Counted from the stretch's first letter, positions 42,936 through 52,192 are shown. The stretch: DNA of 64,000 nucleotides from Umezawaea endophytica (GCF_025061645.1 NZ_JANYMP010000007.1:230383-294382), one strand, 5' to 3'. Numbers and translations: made by a program. The notes: a model not told the origin generated them from the sequence alone.

Positions 42936-44597
42936 ATGAACCACGCAAAGAAGCGTCGTACAGCTCTCGGCTCGGCCCTGCTCGGACTGCTCACCGCGAT
43001 CGGATCCGTCGTCGTCCCCGCCACCCCCGCCGCGGCGCTGGAGAACGGCCTCGTCCAAACGCCCCCGATGGGCTTCAACAACTGGAACTCCACCCACTGC
43101 CGGGCGGACTTCAACGAGCAGATGGTGCGCGGCATCGCGGACCTGTTCATCTCCCGCGGGCTCAAGGACGCGGGCTACACCTACGTCAACCTCGACGACT
43201 GCTGGGCCGAGCCGAACCGGGACGCGAGCGGCAACCTCGTGCCCAACCGGACCAGGTTCCCCAACGGCATCAAGGCCGTCGCCGACTACGTGCACGGGAA
43301 GGGCCTGAAGTTCGGCATCTACACCAGCGCGGGCACGAAGACCTGCGACTCCCAGGGCTTCCCCGGCGGCATCGGCCACGAGCAGCAGGACGCGAACCTG
43401 TTCGCCTCGTGGGGCGTCGACTACCTCAAGTACGACAACTGCGGCGACCACCTCGGGCAGAGCGCCCAGCAGCGGTACACGACCATGCGCGACGCCCTGC
43501 GCGCCACCGGCAGGCCCATCGTGTTCTCCATCTGCGAGTGGGGGTCGAACGCGCCGTGGGACTGGGCGCAGCCCGTCGGCAACCTCTGGCGCACCACGGG
43601 GGACATCGAGGACAACTGGGGCAGCATGCTCAACATCTTCAAGTCCAACGTGCAGCGGTCGACGGACTCCCAGCGCGGCGCCTGGAACGACCCGGACATG
43701 CTGGAGGTCGGCAACGGCGGCATGACCGACACCGAGTACCGCAGCCACTTCACGCTCTGGTCGATGATGAACGCCCCGCTGCTGATCGGCGCGGACCTGC
43801 GCACGGCGAGCGACGCGACGTACTCGATCCTGACCAACCGCGACGTGATCGCGCTCGACCAGGACGGTCTCGGCGTGCAGGCCACGGAGATCTCCAACGC
43901 CAACGGCCTGCACGTGCTGACCAAGCCGCTGGACAGCGGTGACGTGGCGGTGGCGCTGTTCAACGAGAACGGCTCGGCCGCGACGATCAGCACGACGGCC
44001 ACCGCCGCGGGCCTGGGCAACGCGACCTCGTACCGGCTGACCGACCTGTGGTCGAAGGCGGTCACGACGACGTCCGGCGCCATCAGCGCCTCCGTCCCGG
44101 CGCACGGCACGGTGGTCTACCGCGTCAGCCGCGCGGGCGCGTTCGCCACTCCCCCGGCGGGCACGACGCAGGTGTCCGCGCTGTCGGCGAGCCTGGCCGC
44201 CAGCGCCTACGGGCCGGTGGAGATCGACCGCAGCAACGGCGAACGGGCCGGGGGTGACGGCCGGACGCTGACCATCGGCGGCACCACGTACGCGCGGGGC
44301 ATCGGCGTGCACGCCCGCAGCGAGGTGCGCTACTACCTCGGCGGCCGGTGCACGAGCTTCCAGGCGTGGGTCGGGCTCGACGACGAGACCGGCGACAACG
44401 GCAGCGTGACGCTGGAGGTGTGGGCCGGGGGCGGGCAGGTCGCCACCAGCGGCGTGGTGCGCGGCACCGACGCGGCCAAGCGGATCACGGCGAACGTGAC
44501 CGGCCAGCAGTACGTGCACTTGGCCGTCCTGCCGACCGTGGACGGTGCCCGGTACGACCACGCGGACTGGGCGGACGCCACAGTCACCTGCGCCTGA
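42936..44597 (+). CDS. Secreted GH27 alpha-galactosidase with NPCBM domain
   Basis: 553 aa. Signal peptide to ~35 (AAALE). The catalytic barrel opens with TPPMGFNNWN, nucleophile Asp167 in VDYLKYDNC, acid/base Asp in WNDPDMLEVG, followed by the C-terminal beta domain. From ~415 an NPCBM (novel putative carbohydrate-binding) module (YARGIGVHARSEVRYYL; YDHADWADA). Releases terminal alpha-galactose from galactomannan-like glycans outside the cell. ATG at 42936 with GAGG upstream. The last 14 bp overlap the convergent MATE gene. Confidence 0.93.
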   Translation: MNHAKKRRTALGSALLGLLTAIGSVVVPATPAAALENGLVQTPPMGFNNWNSTHCRADFNEQMVRGIADLFISRGLKDAGYTYVNLDDCWAEPNRDASGNLVPNRTRFPNGIKAVADYVHGKGLKFGIYTSAGTKTCDSQGFPGGIGHEQQDANLFASWGVDYLKYDNCGDHLGQSAQQRYTTMRDALRATGRPIVFSICEWGSNAPWDWAQPVGNLWRTTGDIEDNWGSMLNIFKSNVQRSTDSQRGAWNDPDMLEVGNGGMTDTEYRSHFTLWSMMNAPLLIGADLRTASDATYSILTNRDVIALDQDGLGVQATEISNANGLHVLTKPLDSGDVAVALFNENGSAATISTTATAAGLGNATSYRLTDLWSKAVTTTSGAISASVPAHGTVVYRVSRAGAFATPPAGTTQVSALSASLAASAYGPVEIDRSNGERAGGDGRTLTIGGTTYARGIGVHARSEVRYYLGGRCTSFQAWVGLDDETGDNGSVTLEVWAGGGQVATSGVVRGTDAAKRITANVTGQQYVHLAVLPTVDGARYDHADWADATVTCA

Positions 44598-45954
44598 CGC
44601 GACGCCGGAACGGGGGTGGCCGCCACGCCGCGCGGTCACCCCCGAGCACCCGCAGGATCGTCAGGGCCGCGACGGCGGCGACGAGTTCGGCCACCGGGAA
44701 GCTGACCCACAGCCACCCGACGCCGAACAGGCCGAACACCAGCAGGACCGGCACCCTGATCGCGATGATCGACCCGATCGAGATCACGTACGACGGCAGG
44801 GCGCGGCCGATCGCCTGGAAGTAGGCCGACACGAGGATCGCGACCCCCGCCAAGGGGTAGGCGAGCGCGAGGACCCGCAGGGCGTCGGTGGCCGCGTCCC
44901 GGACCGCGGGGTCGTCGGTGAACACCCCCACCAGCGGTCCGGCGGTGACCAGGACCGCCAGGCAGGCGACCGTTCCGTAGGCGAGCGACGCGCGCACGGC
45001 GAGGGTGCGCGTCCGGTCGACCCGGTCAGTCAGGCCGCGACCGGCGTTGTAGCCGATCAGCGGCTGCATCCCCTGGGAGATCCCGAGCTGCGGCATCAGC
45101 ACGAACGTGCCGATGCGGGCGCAGATCGCGTAGGCGCTCATCAGGACGGGACCGCCGAGCACCACCAGCAGGTTGTTGACGAGCGCGACCACCAGCGTGG
45201 CGCCGAACCCGCCGAGGAACGACGGCGCGCCCACCGCGACCAGCTTCCGCAGGGTCGGCCCGTGGGGGCGCAGGTCGGCGAGCGCGACGCGGTACGGGCG
45301 GTCGCGCTGGACGAAGAAGAACCACAGGCTCATCCCCATCGACACCGCCTGGCCGCCGACCGTGCCCAGTGCCGCCCCGAGGACGCCGAGGTCGAACCCG
45401 AAGATCAGCACCGGGTCGAGGACGATCTGGCAGACCACCGGCACGACCCACAGCATGGTGGCGAACCGCATCCGCCCCTCGGCCCGGACCAGGCTGGAGA
45501 ACCCGGTCGCGGTGATCGAGCCCGCCAGGATGACCGCGCCGTAGACGTGGGCGTAGCCGCGGGTCTCGTCCGTCGCGCCGAGCAGGGTCAGCAGCGGGTC
45601 GAGGAACACCAGGCCCACCACCGTGATCACCAGCGCCGTCGCCCAGTAGACGACGAACGCGGTGCCGGTCGCCCGCGCGGCCTGCCGCAGGTCGCCGAGC
45701 CCGAGGCTGCGCGACACCAGCGACGCGCCGCCCGCGCCGACGGTGGTCGTCACCGCGCCGAGGATCATCAGCACCGGCGCGACCAGGTTCACGGCGGCGA
45801 ACGCGATCGACCCGACGCCGCGCGACACGAACCACGCGTTGGTCAGCGCGTAGATCCCGTAGGTGGCGACGGCGATCGTCGACTGGAACGACGAGCTCCA
45901 CAGCAGCGGACCGACTGGCCGCGTGCCGAGCGCGGCGGCTTGGTCGGCGTTCAA
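44584..45954 (-). CDS. MATE family multidrug/metabolite exporter
   Basis: 456 aa with 12 membrane segments and the internal two-fold repeat of MATE proteins (GVGSIAFAAVNLVAPVLMIL; later SQGMQPLIGYNAG, the conserved second-half motif). Uses H+ or Na+ gradients to expel drugs or metabolites. The start is a TTG at 45954, immediately after the APH-like gene stop (7 bp), so the two genes are coupled; a later start would remove the first helix. Convergent overlap of 14 bp with GH27. Confidence 0.88.
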   Translation of the reverse strand: MNADQAAALGTRPVGPLLWSSSFQSTIAVATYGIYALTNAWFVSRGVGSIAFAAVNLVAPVLMILGAVTTTVGAGGASLVSRSLGLGDLRQAARATGTAFVVYWATALVITVVGLVFLDPLLTLLGATDETRGYAHVYGAVILAGSITATGFSSLVRAEGRMRFATMLWVVPVVCQIVLDPVLIFGFDLGVLGAALGTVGGQAVSMGMSLWFFFVQRDRPYRVALADLRPHGPTLRKLVAVGAPSFLGGFGATLVVALVNNLLVVLGGPVLMSAYAICARIGTFVLMPQLGISQGMQPLIGYNAGRGLTDRVDRTRTLAVRASLAYGTVACLAVLVTAGPLVGVFTDDPAVRDAATDALRVLALAYPLAGVAILVSAYFQAIGRALPSYVISIGSIIAIRVPVLLVFGLFGVGWLWVSFPVAELVAAVAALTILRVLGGDRAAWRPPPFRRRVRRR

Positions 45955-45961
45955 CCGGCGT

Positions 45962-46966
45962 TCACCGCCGGTCGCCGAACGTCTCCACCAGCGCGTCGAG
46001 GTGGGTCCGGGCGAAGTCGTACTGGGAGGGGTCGGTGTGCCCGCGGTAGACGGTCTCGATGACCATGATCAGCAGCAGGTGCAGGGTGTAGAGCTTGCGC
46101 CGCGTCAGCTCGGCGGGCGTCGACGGCGCCCGGCCGTAGCCGCGGACGAAACTCGTGGAGTCGCCGGGGAACCCCTCCAGGCTGTCCGAGACGAACCCGG
46201 CCTCCATCAGCGGGTCGCCGTACAGCGCGCGCTCGTGGTCGATGATGGCGACCAGCGCGCCGTCGCGGATCATGACGTTGCTGTCCCACAGGTCCCACTC
46301 GACGAACACGGGTTCGGTCACCTCGTCGAGGCTGTCCGCGTGGTCGGCGAGCAGCCTCCGGAAGACGTCGTAGTCGTGGCCGAGGTCGACGGCCCGGCGC
46401 TCGCCGTCGCGGAGCACGTCCTCGATGATCCCGGTGAACACCTGCCGCCACGTGGCGTCCGGCGTCGAGGACCCCCGAAGCGGGCCGAAGTGGTCGCCCT
46501 TGATCCCGTTCAGCTCGCGGTTGAACGCGCCGATGGCCTCGTTGTGGGCTTCCCTCTCCGCCTCGGGCACGCTGTCCCTGTTGACACCCAGGTTGTCGCC
46601 CTCGACGAACTCCATGAAGAAGTAGTCGGCGTCGCACAGCTCGCGGCTGTCGTCGTGGAAGTGCACGGCGGGCACGGGGACGCTCGTGCGCTCGCGGATG
46701 AGGGCCAGCGCGGTCACCTCGGTCCGCATGAGGTCGCGCTCGTAGGTCATCACCTCGACCCCCGCGGGCGGCGCGATCTTGAGGACGACGGGTTCGCCAT
46801 CGCGCAGGCGGACCCGGTACGCCACGTTGAACCAGCCGTGGATCATCTCCTCGGCCCAGTCGTCACCGTCGGGCGCCCGGTCCTCGCCGTAGGCGCGCAC
46901 CACCATCGCGCGCAGCACGTCGAGCGGCTGCCGGTTCTTGGTGATGCTCTCGGTCACGGCTTCCAT
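45962..46966 (-). CDS. Aminoglycoside-phosphotransferase-like kinase
   Basis: 334 aa. Kinase fold with nucleotide-binding lysine in PVVLKIAPP. The catalytic loop is FVEWDLWDSNVMI: the usual H-x-D-x-x-x-x-N has Glu in place of His, while the catalytic Asp and metal Asn remain. The metal Asp follows in AIIDHERALYGDP. Members phosphorylate aminoglycosides, homoserine, choline or sugars; substrate unknown. ATG at 46966 has AAGGAG upstream. Followed by a MATE exporter, a pairing that suggests self-protection or metabolite handling (inference). Confidence 0.82.
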   Translation of the reverse strand: MEAVTESITKNRQPLDVLRAMVVRAYGEDRAPDGDDWAEEMIHGWFNVAYRVRLRDGEPVVLKIAPPAGVEVMTYERDLMRTEVTALALIRERTSVPVPAVHFHDDSRELCDADYFFMEFVEGDNLGVNRDSVPEAEREAHNEAIGAFNRELNGIKGDHFGPLRGSSTPDATWRQVFTGIIEDVLRDGERRAVDLGHDYDVFRRLLADHADSLDEVTEPVFVEWDLWDSNVMIRDGALVAIIDHERALYGDPLMEAGFVSDSLEGFPGDSTSFVRGYGRAPSTPAELTRRKLYTLHLLLIMVIETVYRGHTDPSQYDFARTHLDALVETFGDRR

Positions 46967-47026
46967 CGCGGTACTCCTTCGAACCCCGGCCGGGAGGGCC
47001 GTCCCGCCGACGAACCTACCGCGAAC

Positions 47027-47042
47027 GTGGGAGCGCTTCCAC
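47027..47042. promoter_or_regulatory. CebR-like operator GTGGGAGCGCTTCCAC
   Basis: 16-bp near-perfect palindrome (one mismatched pair) matching the known Streptomyces CebR/LacI box TGGGAGCGCTCCCA at 13 of 14 positions. It lies between the divergent APH-like and GH13 genes, 84 bp upstream of the GH13 start. It suggests control by a LacI-family sugar regulator encoded elsewhere; the two LacI genes in the window have different dyads beside them. Confidence 0.65.
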
Positions 47043-47126
47043 AGTCTTCCCGACGCGCGGTCGGCGAGCGCTGGGAGCCTTGCGGGGGCACGATCGACGG
47101 CGGACGACCGGAGGAGGGGGCAGCAC

Positions 47127-48761
47127 GTGGCTCAGCGGGAGTGGTGGCGCGACGCGGTGATCTACCAGGTCTACATCCGCAGCTTCGCGGACGGGGACGG
47201 TGACGGGCTCGGCGACATCAGCGGGCTGCGCGCCGGGCTGGACCACATCGCCGGGCTCGGCGCCGACGCGCTCTGGATCAACCCCTGGTACCCGTCGCCC
47301 ATGGTCGACGCGGGGTACGACGTGAGCGACTACCGGGCCGTCGAACCCCGCTTCGGCACGCTCGCCGACGCCGAACTCCTGATCGGCGAGGCGCACGAGC
47401 GCGGACTGCGGGTGCTGCTGGACATCGTCCCCAACCACACCTCCAGCGAACACCCGTGGTTCCGCGAGGCCGTCGCCGCCGCTCCTGGAACACCCGCGCG
47501 CGACCGCTACCTGTTCCGCCGCGGCCGGGGCGCGCTGCCGCCGAACGACTGGCGCAGCGTGTTCGGCGGTCCGGCGTGGACGAGGGTCGCCGACGGCGAG
47601 TGGTACCTGCACCTGTTCGACCCCGGCCAGCCGGACCTCAACTGGGAGCACCCCGACGTGCGGGCCGACTTCGCCGAGACGCTCCGGTTCTGGTTCGACC
47701 GCGGCGTCGACGGGTTCCGCATCGACGTGGCCAACTCGCTGGTCAAGGAACCGGGACTGCCGGACGTCGGCGAGCGGCGGTACCCACCGCAGCGGGTCGA
47801 GGTCGACGGTCGGCTCGTGCGCCCGCCGTGGACGGCACACCCGCACTGGGACCGCGACGAGGTGCACGACGTGTACCGGGAGTGGCGCGCCCTGGCGGAC
47901 GAGTACGACCCGCCGCGGGTCTTCGTCGCCGAGGCGTGGGTCGACGAGCCCGACCGGCTGTCGCGGTACCTGCGGTCCGACGAGCTGCACACGGCGTTCA
48001 ACTTCACCTACCTCACGACGCCGTGGCTGCCCGCGGCGATGCGCGACGCCATCGAGGAGACCCTCGCGGAGCACGCCGCCGTGGGCGCCCCGCCGACCTG
48101 GGTGCTGTCCAACCACGACGTGACCAGGCACGTCTCGCGCTACGCCCGCCGCAGGCAGGTCGCGGGCCGGAGCACCACCGACCCGGACGCGGACCTCGCG
48201 CTCGGGCTCCGCCGGGCCCGTGCCGCCGTGCTGCTCACCATGGCGCTGCCCGGCGGCGCGTACCTCTACCAGGGCGAGGAACTGGGGCTGCCCGAGGTGG
48301 AGGACCTGCCGGACGAGGTGCTCCAGGACCCCACGTGGCAGCGCTCCGGGCACACCGACCGGGGCCGCGACGGCTGCCGCGTGCCGCTGCCGTGGTCGGG
48401 TGACGCTCCCCCGTACGGCTTCGGGCCCGGCGCCACGACCTGGCTGCCGCAGCCCGCCGACTGGGGCCCGCTGTCGGTGGCGGCGCAGACCGGCGACCCG
48501 GAGTCGACGCTGGAGCTGTACCGGACGGCGTTGCGCCTGCGCCACGACACGGAGGCGCTCGGCGACGGGTCGCTCCGGTTCCGCGACGACCTCGGGCCCG
48601 GCGTGCTCGCGTTCGACCGCTCCCCCGGCTTCACCTGCGTCGTCAACATGGGCACCGAGCCCGTCGCGCTGCCCGCCGGGCCTCGGGTCCTGCTGGCCAG
48701 CACCTCCCCGGCCCCGGCGGGTCTACTCCCCGTCGACGCCGCCGTCTGGCTCGTCGAGTAG
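47127..48761 (+). CDS. Intracellular GH13 alpha-glucosidase
   Basis: 544 aa, no signal peptide. N-terminus WWRDAVIYQVYIRSFADGDG is the GH13 oligo-alpha-glucosidase start; region I VPNHTSSEHPWF, nucleophile Asp in DGFRIDVANSLVK, acid/base Glu in VFVAEAWVDEP, and transition-state Asp in LSNHDVTRH. Splits maltose and malto-oligosaccharides in the cytoplasm (subfamily 30 type), complementing the secreted amylase. GTG at 47127 with GGAGGAGGG upstream. A CebR-like box lies in its promoter region. The end overlaps the convergent DUF4032 gene by 39 bp. Confidence 0.9.
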   Translation: MAQREWWRDAVIYQVYIRSFADGDGDGLGDISGLRAGLDHIAGLGADALWINPWYPSPMVDAGYDVSDYRAVEPRFGTLADAELLIGEAHERGLRVLLDIVPNHTSSEHPWFREAVAAAPGTPARDRYLFRRGRGALPPNDWRSVFGGPAWTRVADGEWYLHLFDPGQPDLNWEHPDVRADFAETLRFWFDRGVDGFRIDVANSLVKEPGLPDVGERRYPPQRVEVDGRLVRPPWTAHPHWDRDEVHDVYREWRALADEYDPPRVFVAEAWVDEPDRLSRYLRSDELHTAFNFTYLTTPWLPAAMRDAIEETLAEHAAVGAPPTWVLSNHDVTRHVSRYARRRQVAGRSTTDPDADLALGLRRARAAVLLTMALPGGAYLYQGEELGLPEVEDLPDEVLQDPTWQRSGHTDRGRDGCRVPLPWSGDAPPYGFGPGATTWLPQPADWGPLSVAAQTGDPESTLELYRTALRLRHDTEALGDGSLRFRDDLGPGVLAFDRSPGFTCVVNMGTEPVALPAGPRVLLASTSPAPAGLLPVDAAVWLVE

Positions 48762-50003
48762 GGCGGTGGCGGGCAGCGGGATCCCGCGGTCCAGGTGGCC
48801 GCCCGCCGTCACCCCGCCGAACTCGGGGGTCACGTTCTCCAGGTACGAGCGGACGGCCGCGGTGGTGCCGATGTCGCGGCCGGCCCGCTCCGACTCCAGC
48901 CACCGGTGCTCCAGCACCTCGTGGAAGATCTCCGCGGGTGGCCGCCGCCCCGTGGGGTCGGGCGGGATCGCGTCCACCACCGGCCGGTACACCTCGTTGA
49001 GCCAGTGGTGCCCGGCCGTGGTCTCCGCGACCGGTCGGCCGTCGCGCTGCTCCAGGTACGCCCGGAACGACCGCAGGTCGTTGAGCAGCCGCCGCGCCTG
49101 CCCCTCCTGCACTTCGAGTCCGGTCAACCGGAACAGCTCCCGCCGGTGCTGACCGGGCTCGGCCACCCGGATGTCCACCCGCAGCCGAGCACCTTCCGGC
49201 GACGTCACCAACTCGACCTCGCCCACGTCGAACCCCAGGTCGTTCAACCGCCGCAACCGCTCCGCCACCCGGTACCGCTGCTCGTCCAGGCGGAACACGT
49301 CCTCGTGCGTCACCTCGTCCCACAGGTCCGCGTACCGCGCGGGCAGCTTCTCGGCCACCTCGATCGGATCGATCCCGTCCGGCAGCAGCCCGCCCGCGCT
49401 GAGGTCCATCAGCTCGCCGGCCACCTTCTCGGCGGCCAGGTCCACGTCGTACTCGCGCCGCGCCGCCGACAGGCTCGCGTGGCGCTCCGCCGTCTCGGCG
49501 TCCACCAGGTACGCGGCGAGGTTCCCCGCGTCCAGCCGGAACAGCGTGTTCGACAGCGAGCAGTCACCCCAGTAGATCCCCGCCAGGTGCAGCCGGACCA
49601 GCAGCTCCACCAGCGGGTCGAGCAGCCGCTCGACGGAGTGCTCCAGCCTGGGGCTGGAGAACAGGTACCGGTAGGACATCGAGTACTCGAGGTACCGGGT
49701 TACCAGGATCGCCTGCTGGTCGTCCGGCCGGTCCACGCACAACCCCAGCACGGAAACCGACGGCAACCCGTCCTCCTCGAACCCCGTCAGCAACGCGTAC
49801 TCCCGACGCGCCAGGGCCTCGGCGATCTCCTTGAGCGCGTACACCCCACCGTCACACGCCACGAACCGCACCACGTGCCGCGAAATCCCCCGCTGCGGCA
49901 CGTCCAAGAGCAAACTCTCGTCCCACTCTTCGAGCGGCTGCTCCCACGGCAGCGCCAACAGGCCGGCCGCGTCACCCGCGGGTGGCCGGAACAGGTAGCG
50001 CAT
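48723..50003 (-). CDS. DUF4032 protein with kinase-like core
   Basis: 426 aa. N-terminal half resembles a small kinase fold: GVYALKEIAEALARREY (lysine), LVRLHLAGIYWGDCSLSNTLF (in the place of the catalytic loop, with D and N kept) and LVDAETAERH (metal Asp). The C-terminal half is the DUF4032 region proper (FHEVLEHRWLESERAGRDIG). Widespread in actinobacteria, function unproven. ATG at 50003 has GGAG seven nt upstream; GTGs upstream are less likely. Convergent with GH13. Confidence 0.8.
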   Translation of the reverse strand: MRYLFRPPAGDAAGLLALPWEQPLEEWDESLLLDVPQRGISRHVVRFVACDGGVYALKEIAEALARREYALLTGFEEDGLPSVSVLGLCVDRPDDQQAILVTRYLEYSMSYRYLFSSPRLEHSVERLLDPLVELLVRLHLAGIYWGDCSLSNTLFRLDAGNLAAYLVDAETAERHASLSAARREYDVDLAAEKVAGELMDLSAGGLLPDGIDPIEVAEKLPARYADLWDEVTHEDVFRLDEQRYRVAERLRRLNDLGFDVGEVELVTSPEGARLRVDIRVAEPGQHRRELFRLTGLEVQEGQARRLLNDLRSFRAYLEQRDGRPVAETTAGHHWLNEVYRPVVDAIPPDPTGRRPPAEIFHEVLEHRWLESERAGRDIGTTAAVRSYLENVTPEFGGVTAGGHLDRGIPLPATALLDEPDGGVDGE

Positions 50004-50124
50004 CAGCCACTCCAGGTCGTGCCACCGAACCGCGTCCCGCACACGATGCGCCTTCGCCGGGCGGGAGTCCAGGGTGGTGTGGAATCAGTCCGACGGCTCG
50101 GCCTTTGCCAGCGCGTACGAGTCT

Positions 50125-51066
50125 CTACCTGAGTCGACTCAGCAGGGACCGAGGTAGATCCGTCGACTCGACGATCTCCGTGATCCCGGCGGCGTACAAC
50201 ATCAACCACGACTTCTTGTGCGTGGGGTGCTGCATGGGGTGGGTAACGAACGGGAGTGTCAGGTCGCAGGCGGTGGCCAGCCGTTGCTCGCTCATCGAAT
50301 CGAAATTCAGCCAGTGCGACACGTCAGCCCACCCCTCGTGGTCGAGCAGCGCGCACTTGTCGGACGCCAGGTGCCAGGCGAACGGCGGAAAATAGACGCC
50401 CCCGAACGTGACGAATCCCAGAGGCTCGCCCCTGTAGTCCTGTCCGATCAACTGTCCGGAGTCACCTCCGCCGATCCGGGCACTCGGACCGCGCAGCAGG
50501 GCCAGTCGCAGACTGACGTTCGGCGGAAGATCGATTTCCGGCGCCTCGGTCACGAGCGAATCCGCGAGAGTGGTGAAGAGAACGCGCAACCTCGGGTTCA
50601 GCGCGAACATGCCGATGAGAATGACGCGGGCGACCGCGCCCAAGCGGAACTCCCCGTCGACCAAGGCTCCGCGGCGCGGTAGGGCCAGGCCGAGGTTGCG
50701 AGTCCACAGCGGTGCTTGGGCACGAGCAAAGGCGACGTACGCGGCCTCGTGCTTCCTCTGCTTGGTGCCATTGCACGTCACGCATAGACCGCGAACGTAC
50801 AGTCCACCGTCCTTCGGCCGGTTCTCGTAACGTCCCTCACGCAGGACAAGCCTGGAGCGACCAACACGTCGATCATTGCCCGCGGCCTGAGGCGGGATGT
50901 GGGCGCGGGTGAGCGGACCGTTCACGCCGCACAAGCCGCAAAGTCCCTCTCCACGTTCGCGAGCGGTGCCGATGATCCGGGGCGCGCGAGGATCCGGTTC
51001 CGAACCCTCTTCTGGGACGTGAGAATTCCGCATCGAGGCATCAGCTTTCACGGGTGGGGAATGCAC
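50125..51066 (-). CDS. HNH-like zinc-ribbon protein of unknown function
   Basis: 313 aa (from GTG 51066; ATG 51033 is an alternative). The N-terminal part has CGLCG, then RAHIPPQA and later GLCVTCNGTKQRK: two CxxC knuckles around a histidine motif, the layout of degenerate HNH/McrA-type zinc domains. The remaining ~200 residues are not recognisable. Codon use is less GC-extreme than neighbours (more A/T in third positions), suggesting recent acquisition. It stands alone between DUF4032 and a PPOX protein. A nuclease or defence-related role is possible, not shown. Confidence 0.65.
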   Translation of the reverse strand: MHSPPVKADASMRNSHVPEEGSEPDPRAPRIIGTARERGEGLCGLCGVNGPLTRAHIPPQAAGNDRRVGRSRLVLREGRYENRPKDGGLYVRGLCVTCNGTKQRKHEAAYVAFARAQAPLWTRNLGLALPRRGALVDGEFRLGAVARVILIGMFALNPRLRVLFTTLADSLVTEAPEIDLPPNVSLRLALLRGPSARIGGGDSGQLIGQDYRGEPLGFVTFGGVYFPPFAWHLASDKCALLDHEGWADVSHWLNFDSMSEQRLATACDLTLPFVTHPMQHPTHKKSWLMLYAAGITEIVESTDLPRSLLSRLR

Positions 51067-51097
51067 CTGCGGTGTGCCGCACGACGCTGACCAAGCC

Positions 51098-51526
51098 CTA
51101 GTTCACCTTGGCCCCGTACACCTTCTCGACCGTCAACGTGAGCAGCACCCGCCGGTCGGCCACCATCGCCGCCCGGTACTCGTCCCAGTCCGGGTGCTCC
51201 CCCGCGGCACGCCGGTAGTAGTCCACCAGCGCCTCGACCTCCGGCCCCAGCGGATCGGTGCCCGGCCCGACGATCTCGACCACGCACTCCGCCGTGGCCC
51301 ACTCCCAGCCGTCCGCGCTGGTCACCTCCAGCGCCGCCCGCGGGTCCCGGCGCAGGTTGGCGACCTTGGCCGTCCCCGCCGACGTCGACACGAGCACGAC
51401 CCCGGCGGCGCGGTCGTAGAACGGTTGCACGGGCGACAACTGCGGCCGTCCGTCGGCCTTGATGGTCGCCAATACCCCGAGCCTGCTGCCCGCGATCAGC
51501 CCGTGCGGGTCGAAAGCCCCACTCAT
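51098..51526 (-). CDS. PPOX-class F420-dependent oxidoreductase-like protein
   Basis: 142 aa split-barrel protein. SRLGVLATIKADGRPQLSPV at the start and AALEVTSADGWEWATAEC in the middle are the family signature of FMN/F420-binding PPOX proteins in actinobacteria. Likely reduces an unknown substrate with F420H2. Two ATGs, at 51532 and 51526, are possible; the second has better spacing to the GGGGG element. The lexA-like gene ends 15 bp upstream on the same strand. Confidence 0.82.
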   Translation of the reverse strand: MSGAFDPHGLIAGSRLGVLATIKADGRPQLSPVQPFYDRAAGVVLVSTSAGTAKVANLRRDPRAALEVTSADGWEWATAECVVEIVGPGTDPLGPEVEALVDYYRRAAGEHPDWDEYRAAMVADRRVLLTLTVEKVYGAKVN

Positions 51527-51541
51527 TCCCATACCCCCGAC

Positions 51542-52192
51542 TCAGAAGCTGCGCAGCACCGACGCCACGACGCCCAGCACGACCGCCTTGTCGCCGTCGA
51601 GCACGGGGTACGCGCGGTTGCGCGGTTCGAGGAAGACGTGGCCGTTGCGGCGGCGGTAGACCTTCACGGTGGCCTCGTCGTCGATCATCGCGGCGACGAT
51701 CTGGCCCGAGTGGGCCTCGGACTGCTGGCGGACCACGACGATGTCGCCGTCGCAGATCGCGGCGTCGACCATCGAGTCGCCGCGCACGCGCAGACCGAAG
51801 ACGGTGCCACGACCGGTGATCCCGCGCGGCAGCGACAGGACGTCGTCGACGTGCTCCTCGGCCGCGATGGGGCTGCCCGCCGCGATGTGGCCGACCACGG
51901 GCACCGACACCGAGTCGTCCGACTCGCGCCGCTCCGGCTCCTTCAGGAACCCGCGCACGTCCATCGGGCGCGACACCGACTCGCCGCGGCGCAGGAAACC
52001 CTTGTCCTCCAGGCTCGCCAGGTGCTTGGACACCGAGGACGACGACCGCAGGCCCACCGCCTCACCGATCTGCCTGCTGCTCGGCGAGTACCCGTGCCGC
52101 ACGGACCAGTCCCGGATCGCCACCAGTATCTGCTGCTGGCGCGGGGGCAGGGCGTTCGCGTCGAGGTCGTCGAATTCGTCGTAGGCGGTCAC
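51542..52192 (-). CDS. lexA: LexA-family self-cleaving repressor
   Basis: 216 aa from GTG 52192 (an upstream TTG at 52222 is possible). The N-terminal wHTH domain has LPPRQQQILVAIRDW and SPSSRQIGEAVGLRSSSSVS. The C-terminal peptidase domain has cleavage site Ala105-Gly106 (HIAAGSP), catalytic Ser140 (RGDSMVD) and Lys177 (ATVKVYR), so RecA-stimulated autocleavage should work. No SOS box resembling TCGAAC-N4-GTTCGA is visible in its upstream region, so it may be a paralogue rather than the main SOS repressor, or the box lies further off. Confidence 0.85.
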   Translation of the reverse strand: MTAYDEFDDLDANALPPRQQQILVAIRDWSVRHGYSPSSRQIGEAVGLRSSSSVSKHLASLEDKGFLRRGESVSRPMDVRGFLKEPERRESDDSVSVPVVGHIAAGSPIAAEEHVDDVLSLPRGITGRGTVFGLRVRGDSMVDAAICDGDIVVVRQQSEAHSGQIVAAMIDDEATVKVYRRRNGHVFLEPRNRAYPVLDGDKAVVLGVVASVLRSF

